A stretch of 64,000 nt of DNA from Mycobacterium kyorinense. Lineage in GTDB: Bacteria; Actinomycetota; Actinomycetes; Mycobacteriales; Mycobacteriaceae. The notes beneath the pieces are model-generated. The model had not been told where the DNA came from. It saw only the letters and a program-made list of their open reading frames with translations, and did not search any database. Shown one piece after another: positions 17,818 to 25,901 of the stretch (position 1 is the stretch's first letter; every line of letters begins with the position of its first letter). The position numbers and the translations under genes are program-made. Where the stretch lies: NCBI RefSeq assembly GCF_001672775.1, contig NZ_LZKJ01000173.1, positions 21,348-85,347 of the forward strand. Reading direction: 5' to 3'.

Positions 17818-17836
17818 GATAGGTATGACCGATAAG
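17818..17836. promoter_or_regulatory. Candidate OxyR operator in the ahpC-oxyR gap
   Basis: GATAGGTATGACCGATAAG forms an imperfect inverted repeat with a T-N11-A spacing and includes the oxyR start codon. Mycobacterial OxyR sites in the same gap have a CTTATC-type half-site, present here on the reverse strand. Binding here would allow autoregulation and activation of ahpC. Confidence 0.45.
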
Positions 17837-18778
17837 AGTTATCAACCCACCATCGCCGGTCTACGGGCCTTCGTCGCAGTGGCGGAAAAGCAGCACTTCG
17901 GTACTGCCGCAAGCACTCTCGGTGTCAGCCAGTCGACGCTGTCACAGTCCTTGTCGGCACTGGAAGCCGGTCTTGGCGTCCAGCTCGTCGAGCGATCAAC
18001 CCGGCGCGTCTTCTTGACAACCGAGGGCCGGCATCTGCTGCAGCAAGCTCAGAGCGTGATCGAAGCGGTCACCGCGTTCACCGCAGCGGCGGCAGGCACC
18101 GCGGATCCGCTGCAGGGCACCATGCGGCTGGGCCTGATTCCGACGGTGGCCCCCTACGTGCTGCCGACGGTGCTGGCCGGACTGACCGAGCGGTTGCCCG
18201 CGCTGACCCTGCGAGTGATCGAGGACCAAACCGAGCGGCTGCTGATGTCACTGCGCGAGGGCGCGTTGGATGCGGCGCTGATCGCGTTGCCTGCCGAGAC
18301 CAGCGGTGTCACCGAGATCCCGATATACGACGAAGACTTCGTGCTCGCCCTGCCGCCGAGCCACCCGTTGGCGGGCAAGCGACGGGTGCCGCCCGCGGCG
18401 CTGGCCCAGCTGCCGCTGCTGCTCCTCGACGAGGGCCACTGCCTGCGCGACCAGGCCCTCGACGTCTGCCGCAAGGCCGGGGTGCGCGCCGAGTTGGCCA
18501 ACACCCGCGCCGCGTCGCTGGCCACGGCCGTCCAGTGCGTCACTGGAGGATTGGGCGTGACGCTGATCCCGCAGAGCGCGGTGTCGGTCGAGGCCAGCCG
18601 CAGTCAGCTCGGATTGGCACAGTTCGCAAATCCCCGCCCGGGCCGACGGATCGGCCTGGTGTTCCGGTCCTCCAGCGGCCGCGAAGCGCCGTATCGGCAG
18701 CTGGCTCAAGTCATCGGGGAGTTGGTCAGCGCCGAGAGCCCGGTGCGCGTCGTTCGCCACCCCGCCGCGACCACGTAG
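17825..18778 (+). CDS. oxyR: LysR-type peroxide sensor OxyR (intact)
   Basis: A 317-residue LysR regulator: winged HTH at 10-70 ('FGTAASTLGVSQSTLSQSLSALE'-type pattern) and a sensor domain with the redox pair in 'EGHCLRDQALDVCRKAG', matching Cys199 and Cys208 of E. coli OxyR. It is divergent from ahpC. The reading frame is open throughout, whereas oxyR of the M. tuberculosis complex is a decayed pseudogene. The start at 17825 was chosen from homology; the 18 in-frame residues upstream are unlike OxyR. Confidence 0.95.
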   Translation: MTDKSYQPTIAGLRAFVAVAEKQHFGTAASTLGVSQSTLSQSLSALEAGLGVQLVERSTRRVFLTTEGRHLLQQAQSVIEAVTAFTAAAAGTADPLQGTMRLGLIPTVAPYVLPTVLAGLTERLPALTLRVIEDQTERLLMSLREGALDAALIALPAETSGVTEIPIYDEDFVLALPPSHPLAGKRRVPPAALAQLPLLLLDEGHCLRDQALDVCRKAGVRAELANTRAASLATAVQCVTGGLGVTLIPQSAVSVEASRSQLGLAQFANPRPGRRIGLVFRSSSGREAPYRQLAQVIGELVSAESPVRVVRHPAATT

Positions 18779-18796
18779 CAGGAACATGTTCTAGTT
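18777..18796. promoter_or_regulatory. KstR-like operator
   Basis: AGCAGGAACATGTTCTAGTT matches the KstR-type palindrome (core AAC-N2-GTT within AACTRGAACRYGTTCYAGTT) fully on the right arm and with two changes on the left. It overlaps the oxyR stop and ends 6 bp before the thioesterase start, so it would control the thioesterase/EthD/hydratase genes. A better match lies at 46367. Confidence 0.5.
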
Positions 18797-18802
18797 GCAG
18801 TC

Positions 18803-19429
18803 ATGCTGGACTTCACCTTGGAGAACATCAGCGTCGAGGACCTCGAACGGCTGCGGGCCATCTATGAGCCGCTCACCCAATCGGTGCGCGAGCTGATTGA
18901 CGCCACCATTCGCACCGAAGTCGACGCCGATGCCGTCGCTGCGGCCAAGAACGAAATCGATTCGGCCACCGCGCGTTTACGCAGCAAGCAGGTGGACGGC
19001 GCCTTCGGTGTGCGCTACCTGTCCAGCGGCGAGCAGATGGCGTGGGGAAACGTCGTCATCGGGACGCGCAACCCCATCGCCCCACCACTGGACATCCAGC
19101 ACGACCTATCGGGCAGGGCGTGGTGCGATTTCGACCTCGGCGCCGCCTATGAGGGCCCACCCGGCCACGTGCACGGCGGCGTGGCCGCGCTGGTTCTCGA
19201 TCACCTGTTGGGCGAAGCCGCCAGCGACGGCACCAACCCGCGCCTGACCGGGACCATCACCCTGCGCTATGTGCGGGCTACCCGGCTGGGCCGATTGCAC
19301 GCCGAGGCGACCACCACCCGCGTGGAGGGCGTGAAGACGTTCGCGACAGGCTTTCTCGCCGACGACGAAGGCGTCACCGTGGAAGCCGAGGGCGTGTTCA
19401 TTCAGCCGCGGTGGGCGCGGGAGTCGTAG
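18803..19429 (+). CDS. PaaI-type hotdog acyl-CoA thioesterase
   Basis: A 208-residue protein. Residues about 1-90 form an N-terminal helical extension; the hotdog domain follows with the PaaI motif 'GHVHGGVAALVLDHLLGEA'. It likely hydrolyses an acyl-CoA. It is the first gene behind a KstR-like box, followed by an EthD-like and an enoyl-CoA hydratase gene, which suggests a role in lipid or sterol breakdown. The substrate is not predictable. Confidence 0.82.
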   Translation: MLDFTLENISVEDLERLRAIYEPLTQSVRELIDATIRTEVDADAVAAAKNEIDSATARLRSKQVDGAFGVRYLSSGEQMAWGNVVIGTRNPIAPPLDIQHDLSGRAWCDFDLGAAYEGPPGHVHGGVAALVLDHLLGEAASDGTNPRLTGTITLRYVRATRLGRLHAEATTTRVEGVKTFATGFLADDEGVTVEAEGVFIQPRWARES

Positions 19430-19431
19430 CG

Positions 19432-20127
19432 ATGGAAAAAGTAGTGGCGGTGCTGCGGGCCGCCGACCGCGACGACGACTGGTGCGCCCGCCAGCGGGGA
19501 CCAGTCGCCGACGCCATCCTGCGCCTTGGCGTTGCTGGGCTGGCCGTCAATGTGCGCGACAGCGCGGTGCGGGACTCGCTGATGACACTCACGACCTTCG
19601 ACCCGCCGGTGGCCGCAGTGGTCAGCATCTGGGCCCAGCAGTGCTACGGCGACCAGATCACCGCCGCGCTGACCATGCTGGACGCCGAGTGCGAAAAGCT
19701 CGCCGGATATCTGGTCACCGAGTCGGTCCCGCTAAAGGCCCCGCTGGAGCTCGGCTCTCGCACAACGGGTTTGGCCAACATCGCGCTCTTGCGCCGACCG
19801 GCCGGGCTGGACCAGGACAGCTGGCTGGCTCGCTGGCAGCGCGACCACACACCGGTGGCGATCGACACCCAGGCCACCTTCGGCTACACCCAGAACGCGG
19901 TGGTGCGTGCCCTGACGCCAGACGCGCCGCCCATCGCGGGCATTGTCGAGGAGTTGTTCCCGATCGAGGCGGTCACCGACCTGAGAGCCTTCTTCGGTGC
20001 CGCCGACGAGGACGATTTGCAGGACCGGGTGAGTCGGATGATCGCCAGCACATCGGCGTTCGGGGCCAACGAGAACATCGACACCGTGCCGACGAGTCGG
20101 TATGTGCTCCGATCGCCGTTTCTGTGA
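19432..20127 (+). CDS. EthD-domain-like protein
   Basis: A 231-residue protein starting 2 bp after the thioesterase stop. It shows two EthD/dimeric alpha-beta-barrel-like halves, the second clearer: 'LLRRPAGLDQDSWLARWQRDHTP' (split by a helix) and 'YTQNAVVRAL'. EthD proteins support ring or ether degradation and often act as small monooxygenase-like or lactonase-like barrels. Position and length recall Rv1874 of M. tuberculosis, but I am not certain of that match. Confidence 0.65.
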   Translation: MEKVVAVLRAADRDDDWCARQRGPVADAILRLGVAGLAVNVRDSAVRDSLMTLTTFDPPVAAVVSIWAQQCYGDQITAALTMLDAECEKLAGYLVTESVPLKAPLELGSRTTGLANIALLRRPAGLDQDSWLARWQRDHTPVAIDTQATFGYTQNAVVRALTPDAPPIAGIVEELFPIEAVTDLRAFFGAADEDDLQDRVSRMIASTSAFGANENIDTVPTSRYVLRSPFL

Positions 20128-20191
20128 TCGCGAAACAGAAGCCAGGGCTGTCGCCGAAGGCGACGCCACAACCATGGCTTCTGCCTCGCGG
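20128..20191 (+). other. Compound hairpin between EthD and hydratase genes
   Basis: Immediately after the EthD stop, CAGAAGCCA (20136-20144) pairs with TGGCTTCTG (20174-20182), extended by CGCGA/TCGCG-type flanks, with an inner GTCGCC-GAA-GGCGAC stem. No U-run follows, so it may be an intrinsic terminator of the mycobacterial type, an attenuator or an RNA stability element ahead of the hydratase. Confidence 0.5.
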
Positions 20192-20215
20192 ATGCTCCCC
20201 GGTTACGCTGCAGCC

Positions 20216-20974
20216 GTGACATTGCAGATCGACGACGAGAACAAGGTTCGCACGCTGACCTTGAACCGGCCCGACGCGCTCAACGCGTTCAACGAGGCGC
20301 TCTACGACGCCACCGCTGAGGCGCTCCTGGCCGCCGCCGACGACCACGACGTCGCGGTGGTGCTGTTGACCGGGGCGGGGCGCGCCTTCAGCGCCGGAAC
20401 CGATCTGGGGGAGATGCAGGCCAGAGTCACCAACCCGGACTTCACGCCGGGAAAGCACGGCTTCACCGGGCTGATCGACGCGCTGAGCGCGTTCCCCAAA
20501 CCACTGATCTGCGCGGTGAACGGCGTCGGGGTCGGCATCGGCACCACCATCCTGGGCTACGCCGATCTGGCTTTCATGTCTTCGACTGCGCGACTGAAGT
20601 GCCCGTTCACCAGCCTTGGGGTGGCACCGGAGGCCGCGTCGTCGTATCTGCTGCCGCAGCTGGTCGGCCGGCAGAACGCCGCCTGGCTGCTGATGTCCTC
20701 GGAATGGGTGGACGCCGAGGAAGCGCTGCGGATGGGTCTGGTCTGGAAGGTGTGCGAGCCGTCGGATCTGCTCGCAGACGCGCGTCGGCACGCGGAAATC
20801 CTTGCCTCCCGCCCGATTTCGAGTCTGATGGCGGTCAAGCACACCATCGTCGAACCGGTCCGCCCTGAAATCGCAGCGGCAAGCGCGCGCGAGAACGCCC
20901 ACTTCGCCGAATTGATGGGCACTCAGGCCAACGCCGCGGCGCTGGCGGATTTCACCGGCCGCCGCAGCGGTTGA
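20216..20974 (+). CDS. Enoyl-CoA hydratase/isomerase (crotonase) family
   Basis: About 252 residues from GTG at 20216 ('TLQIDDENKVRTLTLNRPDALNAF'-type start); in-frame ATGs at 20174 and 20192 lie in the hairpin. Crotonase features are present: oxyanion loop 'RAFSAGTDL' and 'VNGVGVGIGTTIL'. The acidic pair of true hydratases is not obvious ('TSLGVAPEAASSYLLPQLVG' has one Glu in the second position), so isomerase or another crotonase activity is possible. It ends 1 bp from the convergent bfd gene. Confidence 0.85.
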   Translation: MTLQIDDENKVRTLTLNRPDALNAFNEALYDATAEALLAAADDHDVAVVLLTGAGRAFSAGTDLGEMQARVTNPDFTPGKHGFTGLIDALSAFPKPLICAVNGVGVGIGTTILGYADLAFMSSTARLKCPFTSLGVAPEAASSYLLPQLVGRQNAAWLLMSSEWVDAEEALRMGLVWKVCEPSDLLADARRHAEILASRPISSLMAVKHTIVEPVRPEIAAASARENAHFAELMGTQANAAALADFTGRRSG

Positions 20975-20975
20975 G

Positions 20976-21164
20976 TTAGCGCGCGGCGCTGGTTTCCAAC
21001 TGCGCGGCAGCCTCGATAATCGCCCGCAGGTTGTGGCGGCAACGCCCGCAGTCCGCGCCTGCCCCGCAGGCCGCGGCCACTTCCTTGGAGGTTGACGCGC
21101 CGCACGCAACGACGTCGGCCACCGTCTGGCTGGTGGCCCCGACGCAGAGGCACACGTACATCAA
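20976..21164 (-). CDS. bfd: Bacterioferritin-associated ferredoxin
   Basis: A 62-residue [2Fe-2S] Bfd protein with the cluster pattern CxC ('YVCLCVG') and CxxC ('DCGRCRHN') about 32 residues apart. It reduces bacterioferritin iron to release Fe(II). It is divergent from bfrA, with two IdeR boxes between them, so iron should repress bfd and induce bfrA. Confidence 0.92.
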   Translation of the reverse strand: MMYVCLCVGATSQTVADVVACGASTSKEVAAACGAGADCGRCRHNLRAIIEAAAQLETSAAR

Positions 21165-21212
21165 CCCACCCCCGCCGAACGGGCGGAGGGACCGGACTGA
21201 ACAGGCCTCATG

Positions 21213-21231
21213 TTAGTGCAGTCTAACCTAA
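21213..21231. promoter_or_regulatory. IdeR iron box 1
   Basis: TTAGTGCAGTCTAACCTAA fits the IdeR consensus TTAGGTTAGSCTAACCTAA with a few changes in the left arm. It lies 49 bp upstream of bfd and about 230 bp upstream of bfrA. Tandem boxes at bfrA are known from M. tuberculosis, where IdeR activates bfrA under high iron. Confidence 0.85.
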
Positions 21232-21236
21232 GTTGG

Positions 21237-21255
21237 TTAGTGGAGTCTAACCTAA
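21237..21255. promoter_or_regulatory. IdeR iron box 2
   Basis: TTAGTGGAGTCTAACCTAA is a second copy 24 bp downstream of the first, close to two helical turns, allowing side-by-side IdeR dimers. Same expected role at the bfd/bfrA divergent promoter. Confidence 0.85.
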
Positions 21256-21462
21256 CCTGCAGGCGTGTTGAGCTGCGGTTTTACCCCCGGTCAGGCGCTG
21301 ACAGCCAGCCGGCGCCCGCAACGCGCCGACGCCGGACAAATCATCGCGCCGGCGGCTCTACGCTGCATTAGATTGAATTCGGCATGACGTGTCGGGGGTT
21401 ACAGCCCAACCCCTGACAGCCTCACGCAGCCCGACACTGACAGCTTGAAATAAGGAGCGATC

Positions 21463-21945
21463 ATGCAAGGTGATCCCGATGTTTTGCGCCTGCTCAACGA
21501 ACAATTGACCAGTGAGCTCACCGCGATCAACCAATACTTCCTGCACTCGAAGATGCAAGAAAATTGGGGCTTTACCGAACTGGCGGCCCACACCCGCGCA
21601 GAGTCGTTCGACGAAATGCGCCACGCAGAGATGGTGACCGATCGCATTTTGCTGCTCGACGGTTTGCCCAACTACCAGCGCATCGGGTCGTTGCGGGTTG
21701 GCCAGACGCTGCGCGAACAATTCGAGAGCGACTTGGCGATCGAATTCGATGTGCTGAACCGTCTCAAGCCCGGCATCGTCATGTGCCGCGAGCGACAAGA
21801 CACCACCAGCGCGCAAATTCTGGAGAAGATCGTCGCCGACGAAGAAGATCACATCGACTACCTGCAAACGCAACTGGAGCTGATGGATAAGCTCGGCGAG
21901 GCGCTCTACGCCGCGCAGTGCGTCGCTCGCCCGCCCACCACGTAA
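21463..21945 (+). CDS. bfrA: Bacterioferritin BfrA
   Basis: A 160-residue bacterioferritin nearly identical in pattern to M. tuberculosis BfrA (Rv1876): 'MQGDPDVLRLLNEQLTSEL', ferroxidase Glu/His residues, and haem-ligand Met in 'DEMRHAEMVTDR'. It assembles a 24-mer that stores iron as ferric mineral. An AAGGAG site precedes the ATG; two IdeR boxes sit upstream. Confidence 0.98.
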   Translation: MQGDPDVLRLLNEQLTSELTAINQYFLHSKMQENWGFTELAAHTRAESFDEMRHAEMVTDRILLLDGLPNYQRIGSLRVGQTLREQFESDLAIEFDVLNRLKPGIVMCRERQDTTSAQILEKIVADEEDHIDYLQTQLELMDKLGEALYAAQCVARPPTT

Positions 21946-21984
21946 GCCGTCCAGGCGGCCTCGGGCCCCGATGGAAAGGCAGGC

Positions 21985-24045
21985 ATGACCGCAGCGACGG
22001 CGACGTCAGCCGCGGAAGCACCGCAGGGCAGCACGCTTGTCAGCCCGCGACGACGCAACCTGATCTTTCTGGCGATCGTGCTGGGGATGCTGCTGGCAGC
22101 GCTCGACCAGACCATCGTGGCGACCGCGCTGCCGACCATCGTCGCCGACCTCGGCGGAGCCGGTCACCAGTCGTGGGTGGTCACCAGCTATCTACTGGCC
22201 TCGACGATCGTCACCGCCCTGGTGGGCAAACTGGGCGACCTTTTCGGCCGCAAAGCGGTATTCCAAGCCGCCGTAGTGTTTTTCGTCGTCGGCTCGGTGC
22301 TGTGCGGCCTGTCCCACACAATGGTCATGCTGGTGGGTTCCCGGGCGCTGCAGGGCATTGGTGGCGGCGGTCTGACCGTCACCGCCACCGCGCTGATCGG
22401 TGAAGTCATCCCGCTTCGGGAACGCGGCCGCTATCAGGGCGCGTTGGGGGCGGTATTCGGTGTCACCACGGTCGTCGGGCCACTGCTGGGCGGCTATTTC
22501 ACCGACCACCTGACCTGGCGATGGGCGTTTTGGATCAACGTGCCGGTATCGGTGGTGGTGTTCTTCGTGGCCGCCGCGACCATCCCCGCGCTGGCCGAAC
22601 GCGCCAAACCCGTCATCGACTACATCGGCATTGTTTTCGTCGGTCTCGGCGCCGCCGGCTTGACGTTGGCCACCAGCTGGGGCGGCACCACATACCCGTG
22701 GGGGTCCGCGACGATCATCGGCCTGTTCGTGGGCTCCGCCGTCGCGCTGGGCATTTTCGTGTGGGTGGAAAGCCGGGCCGCCGCGCCGATCCTGCCGACC
22801 CGGCTCTTCGCCAGTCCGGTCTTCACCGTGTGCTGCATCCTGTCGTTCGTCGTCGGCTTCGCGATGCTGGGCGCGCTGACCTTCCTTCCTACTTATATGC
22901 AGTTCGTCGACGGCGTCTCGGCAACAGCCTCGGGGCTTCGCACGCTGCCGATGGTGGTCGGCATGTTGACCACGTCGATGACCAGCGGCATCCTGGTCGG
23001 CCGAACCGGGCGCTACAAGGTTTTTCCGATCGCCGGGACGGCGGTGATGGCGGTGGCATTCGTGTTGCTGTCCCGGATGGGCCCGTCGACGTCGGCGGTG
23101 CTGCAGTCGCTGTACCTGGTCATCCTGGGCGCCGGTATCGGATTGTGTATGCAAGTGCTGACGCTCATCGTGCAGAACACCTCGAGTTTCGACGACCTCG
23201 GCGTCGCCACCTCGGGTGTGACGTTCTTCCGCACGATCGGCAGTTCGTTCGGCGCCGCGATCTTCGGTTCGCTGTTCACCAATTTCCTGCAGGACAGGAT
23301 GGGACCGGCCTTGCAGGCAAGCCGAGCGCCCGCCGCGGCGGCGAGTTCGCCGGCGGTGTTGCACCGGCTGCCGCCTGAGGTCGCTGCGCCGATCGTGACC
23401 GCCTACTCCGACTCACTGTCCATGGTCTTTTTGTGGGCGGCACCGGTGGCAGTGGTGGGATTTGTGTTGGCGCTTTTCCTCCGTGAGATTCCATTGCGCG
23501 ACATCGGAAACAACGCCGCCGATCTCGGCGACGGATTTGCGATGCCGACTGCGCAGTCACCCGACGAGCTGCTGGAGGCCGCGATCGGGCGCATGCTGCA
23601 GGGCGCTCCCGGAATGCGACTGCGCAGCATCGCGATGCGGCCCGATTGCCCGCTGGATGCGGCCGGACTGTGGGCCGTCTTGCGGATCCACCGCTATGCG
23701 CGGCTGTTCGGGTCGGCACGGCTGACCGATATCGGCGACGACTTGGGGGTGCCCTACGAAGTCCTCGAGCCCGTCTTCGACGGCGTGGTCCGCGCCGGCT
23801 ACGCCGCACGCGACATCGACCGCTTGTGGCTCACCGCGTCTGGTGTCCGACAGGTCGACTTCGTGTCCAATCTGATCCGTGACTGGATCGTCGACAAACT
23901 GACCCGGGCCCCCGGATTCCAGGGCCGACCGGACCGAGCCCAGGTCGAGGCCGCCCTCGACCGGATCTCCCACCGGGTTGTCGCCCAACGTGATTGGCAC
24001 GAGGGTCGAGCGCAGCCGGCCATCGGCGCTAGGATCTCGCCATGA
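21985..24045 (+). CDS. DHA2-type MFS drug exporter with C-terminal domain (Rv1877-like)
   Basis: A 686-residue major facilitator. Residues about 30-500 carry 14 membrane helices with motif A 'GKLGDLFGRKAVF' and the DHA2 N-terminal signature 'LDQTIVATALPTIVADLGG'. A 170-residue cytosolic tail ('LWAVLRIHRYARLF', 'LWLTASGVRQVDFV') resembles a winged-helix domain and is retained in Rv1877, which has about the same length. It probably exports hydrophobic drugs by proton antiport. The next gene overlaps by 4 bp. Confidence 0.92.
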   Translation: MTAATATSAAEAPQGSTLVSPRRRNLIFLAIVLGMLLAALDQTIVATALPTIVADLGGAGHQSWVVTSYLLASTIVTALVGKLGDLFGRKAVFQAAVVFFVVGSVLCGLSHTMVMLVGSRALQGIGGGGLTVTATALIGEVIPLRERGRYQGALGAVFGVTTVVGPLLGGYFTDHLTWRWAFWINVPVSVVVFFVAAATIPALAERAKPVIDYIGIVFVGLGAAGLTLATSWGGTTYPWGSATIIGLFVGSAVALGIFVWVESRAAAPILPTRLFASPVFTVCCILSFVVGFAMLGALTFLPTYMQFVDGVSATASGLRTLPMVVGMLTTSMTSGILVGRTGRYKVFPIAGTAVMAVAFVLLSRMGPSTSAVLQSLYLVILGAGIGLCMQVLTLIVQNTSSFDDLGVATSGVTFFRTIGSSFGAAIFGSLFTNFLQDRMGPALQASRAPAAAASSPAVLHRLPPEVAAPIVTAYSDSLSMVFLWAAPVAVVGFVLALFLREIPLRDIGNNAADLGDGFAMPTAQSPDELLEAAIGRMLQGAPGMRLRSIAMRPDCPLDAAGLWAVLRIHRYARLFGSARLTDIGDDLGVPYEVLEPVFDGVVRAGYAARDIDRLWLTASGVRQVDFVSNLIRDWIVDKLTRAPGFQGRPDRAQVEAALDRISHRVVAQRDWHEGRAQPAIGARISP

Positions 24046-24536
24046 GCCGAATCGGAGCATTCGCTGACGACGACCTGGCCGGCTGGTTCGTGAAATCTCC
24101 CGAACTCGGCGGTGCCATCGGCGCGTTCAGCGACGCCGTCTACAACCGCAACCGCCTGCCGATGCGCACGCGCGAACTCGCGCGCGTCGTGATCGCCCAC
24201 GACAACGAATGCGCGGTGTGCCTCAACACCCGCGACGGCGACGGGCCGGCCGCCGGTGTGGACGAAGAGCTCTACGACCACGCGTTGGAATGGCGCACCT
24301 GGCCGGGCTACAGCGAACAGGAGCGACTGGCCGCCGAATTCGCGCACCGATTCGCCACCGAACACACCGTGTTGCGCGACGACGAAGACTTCTGGGCCCG
24401 CGCCAGCGAGCACTTCTCCGAGGAACTGCTGACCGACCTGGCGCTGTCGTGCGCGCTGTGGGTCGGCATGGGGCGAGTGCTGCGCACGTTGGACATCGGC
24501 CAAACCTGCAAGTTCACCTTGCCCAGCCGGGCCTGA
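24042..24536 (+). CDS. Carboxymuconolactone decarboxylase family protein
   Basis: A 164-residue CMD/AhpD-fold protein with the redox-type 'NECAVCLNTRDG' CxxC, preceded by 'LPMRTRELARVVIAH'. Members range from decarboxylases to AhpD-like peroxidase partners; the CxxC favours a redox role. It overlaps the exporter gene by ATGA and lies 10 bp before glnA3, so it is part of that transcript. Confidence 0.85.
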   Translation: MSRIGAFADDDLAGWFVKSPELGGAIGAFSDAVYNRNRLPMRTRELARVVIAHDNECAVCLNTRDGDGPAAGVDEELYDHALEWRTWPGYSEQERLAAEFAHRFATEHTVLRDDEDFWARASEHFSEELLTDLALSCALWVGMGRVLRTLDIGQTCKFTLPSRA

Positions 24537-24546
24537 CCCTCGACGC

Positions 24547-25899
24547 GTGACCACCACTCCGCTTGCCGCCGCGGCGATCGCCCAGTTGGAGGCCAAAGGG
24601 GTGGACGTCGTCATCGGCACCGCGGTCAACCCGGCCGGGCTGATGCAGGCCAAGGCCGTGCCGATACGACGGTCCAACGCCTTCGCCGACCCCGGTTTGG
24701 GCGCCAGCCTGGTTTGGCATGCCTTCGCTATCGACCACAGCGGCATCGCCTTCAGCGACAACATCGGCGTGGTCGGCGATCACCGCGTCAGGATCGACTT
24801 GTCGGCCTTACGGGTCATCGGGGACGGGTTGGCGTGGGCGCCGGCGGGGTTTTTCGAGCAGGACGGGACACCGTTTCCCGGCTGCAGCCGCGGCACCCTG
24901 ACGCGTGTCGAGGCCGCGCTTGCCGAGAACGGCATCGAGGCGGTGGTCGGCCATGAAATCGAATTCGTCCTGGTCACACCCGACGGCAACCGGCTGCCGT
25001 CGACGATGTGGGCACAGTACGGGCTTGCCGGTGTGCTTGAGTTCGAGGCGTTCGTGCACGACGTCATTGCGACGGCGACCGCGGCCGGTGTCGGAATCGA
25101 GCAGTTTCACCCCGAGTACGGCGTCAACCAGTTCGAGATTTCGCTGACACCGCAATCACCGGTGGAAGCGGCCGACCAACTGGCGCTGTGCCGCATCATC
25201 ATTGGCCGGGTGGCGCGCCGACATGGGCTGCGGGTCAGCCTGTCACCGGCACCGTTCGCCGACAGCGTGGGATCTGGTGCCCATCAGCATTTTTCATTGT
25301 CCAATGCCGAGGGCCCACTGTTCTCCGACGGTTCTGCGGCCCACGGCATGACGCCCGCGGGCGAAAACGCGTTGGCGGGCCTGCTTCGCGGCCTACCCGA
25401 CGCCCAGGCCATCCTGTGCGGATCGATCGTGTCCGGACTGCGGATGCGGCCCGGCAATTGGGCGGGCGCGTACGCCTGCTGGGGCGCCGAGAACCGGGAA
25501 GCAGCCGTTCGATTCATCCGCGGCGGACCGGCCAACCCGTACGGCGGAAACGTGGAGGTGAAAGTCGTTGACCCGTCGGCCAACCCGTACTTTGCCTCGG
25601 CGGCGATCCTCGGGTTGGCGTTGCACGGAATCAGGAAAAAGACCACACTGCCACCGGAAACCACTGTGGATCCCGCGACGCTGTCCGACGCGTACCGCGA
25701 CCACGCGGGTATCGTGCGACTGCCCGAATCACAAGCGGAAGCGATTGCCGCACTTGACGGTTCAACTCGGCTACGAAGAATCCTCGGTGATCTGGCCGTG
25801 GACCTGGTTGTCGCGGTGCGCCGATTGGAGGACCAGCGCTACGCCGGTTTGGACCCTGAAGAGCTGACGGCGAAGTTCCGCATGGCCTGGAGCGTCTGA
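24547..25899 (+). CDS. glnA3: Glutamine-synthetase-like ligase GlnA3
   Basis: A 450-residue GS-fold ligase in the position of Rv1878. Seen: N-terminal beta-grasp, 'VVGHEIEFVLV' metal Glu, 'GSGAHQHFSLS' ATP/metal loop, and 'NPYFASAAILGLALHG'. Relatives in actinobacteria make gamma-glutamyl-polyamines or gamma-glutamylmethylamide rather than glutamine. It is 2 bp ahead of an amidohydrolase of the FluG type, so substrate processing and ligation may be linked. GTG start. Confidence 0.92.
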   Translation: MTTTPLAAAAIAQLEAKGVDVVIGTAVNPAGLMQAKAVPIRRSNAFADPGLGASLVWHAFAIDHSGIAFSDNIGVVGDHRVRIDLSALRVIGDGLAWAPAGFFEQDGTPFPGCSRGTLTRVEAALAENGIEAVVGHEIEFVLVTPDGNRLPSTMWAQYGLAGVLEFEAFVHDVIATATAAGVGIEQFHPEYGVNQFEISLTPQSPVEAADQLALCRIIIGRVARRHGLRVSLSPAPFADSVGSGAHQHFSLSNAEGPLFSDGSAAHGMTPAGENALAGLLRGLPDAQAILCGSIVSGLRMRPGNWAGAYACWGAENREAAVRFIRGGPANPYGGNVEVKVVDPSANPYFASAAILGLALHGIRKKTTLPPETTVDPATLSDAYRDHAGIVRLPESQAEAIAALDGSTRLRRILGDLAVDLVVAVRRLEDQRYAGLDPEELTAKFRMAWSV

Positions 25900-25901
25900 C
25901 A

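Noticed and set aside
22192..23364. Long open frame on the minus strand (390 codons)
   Set aside because: Antisense to the MFS exporter; composition is Arg/His/Gly-rich with no domain.
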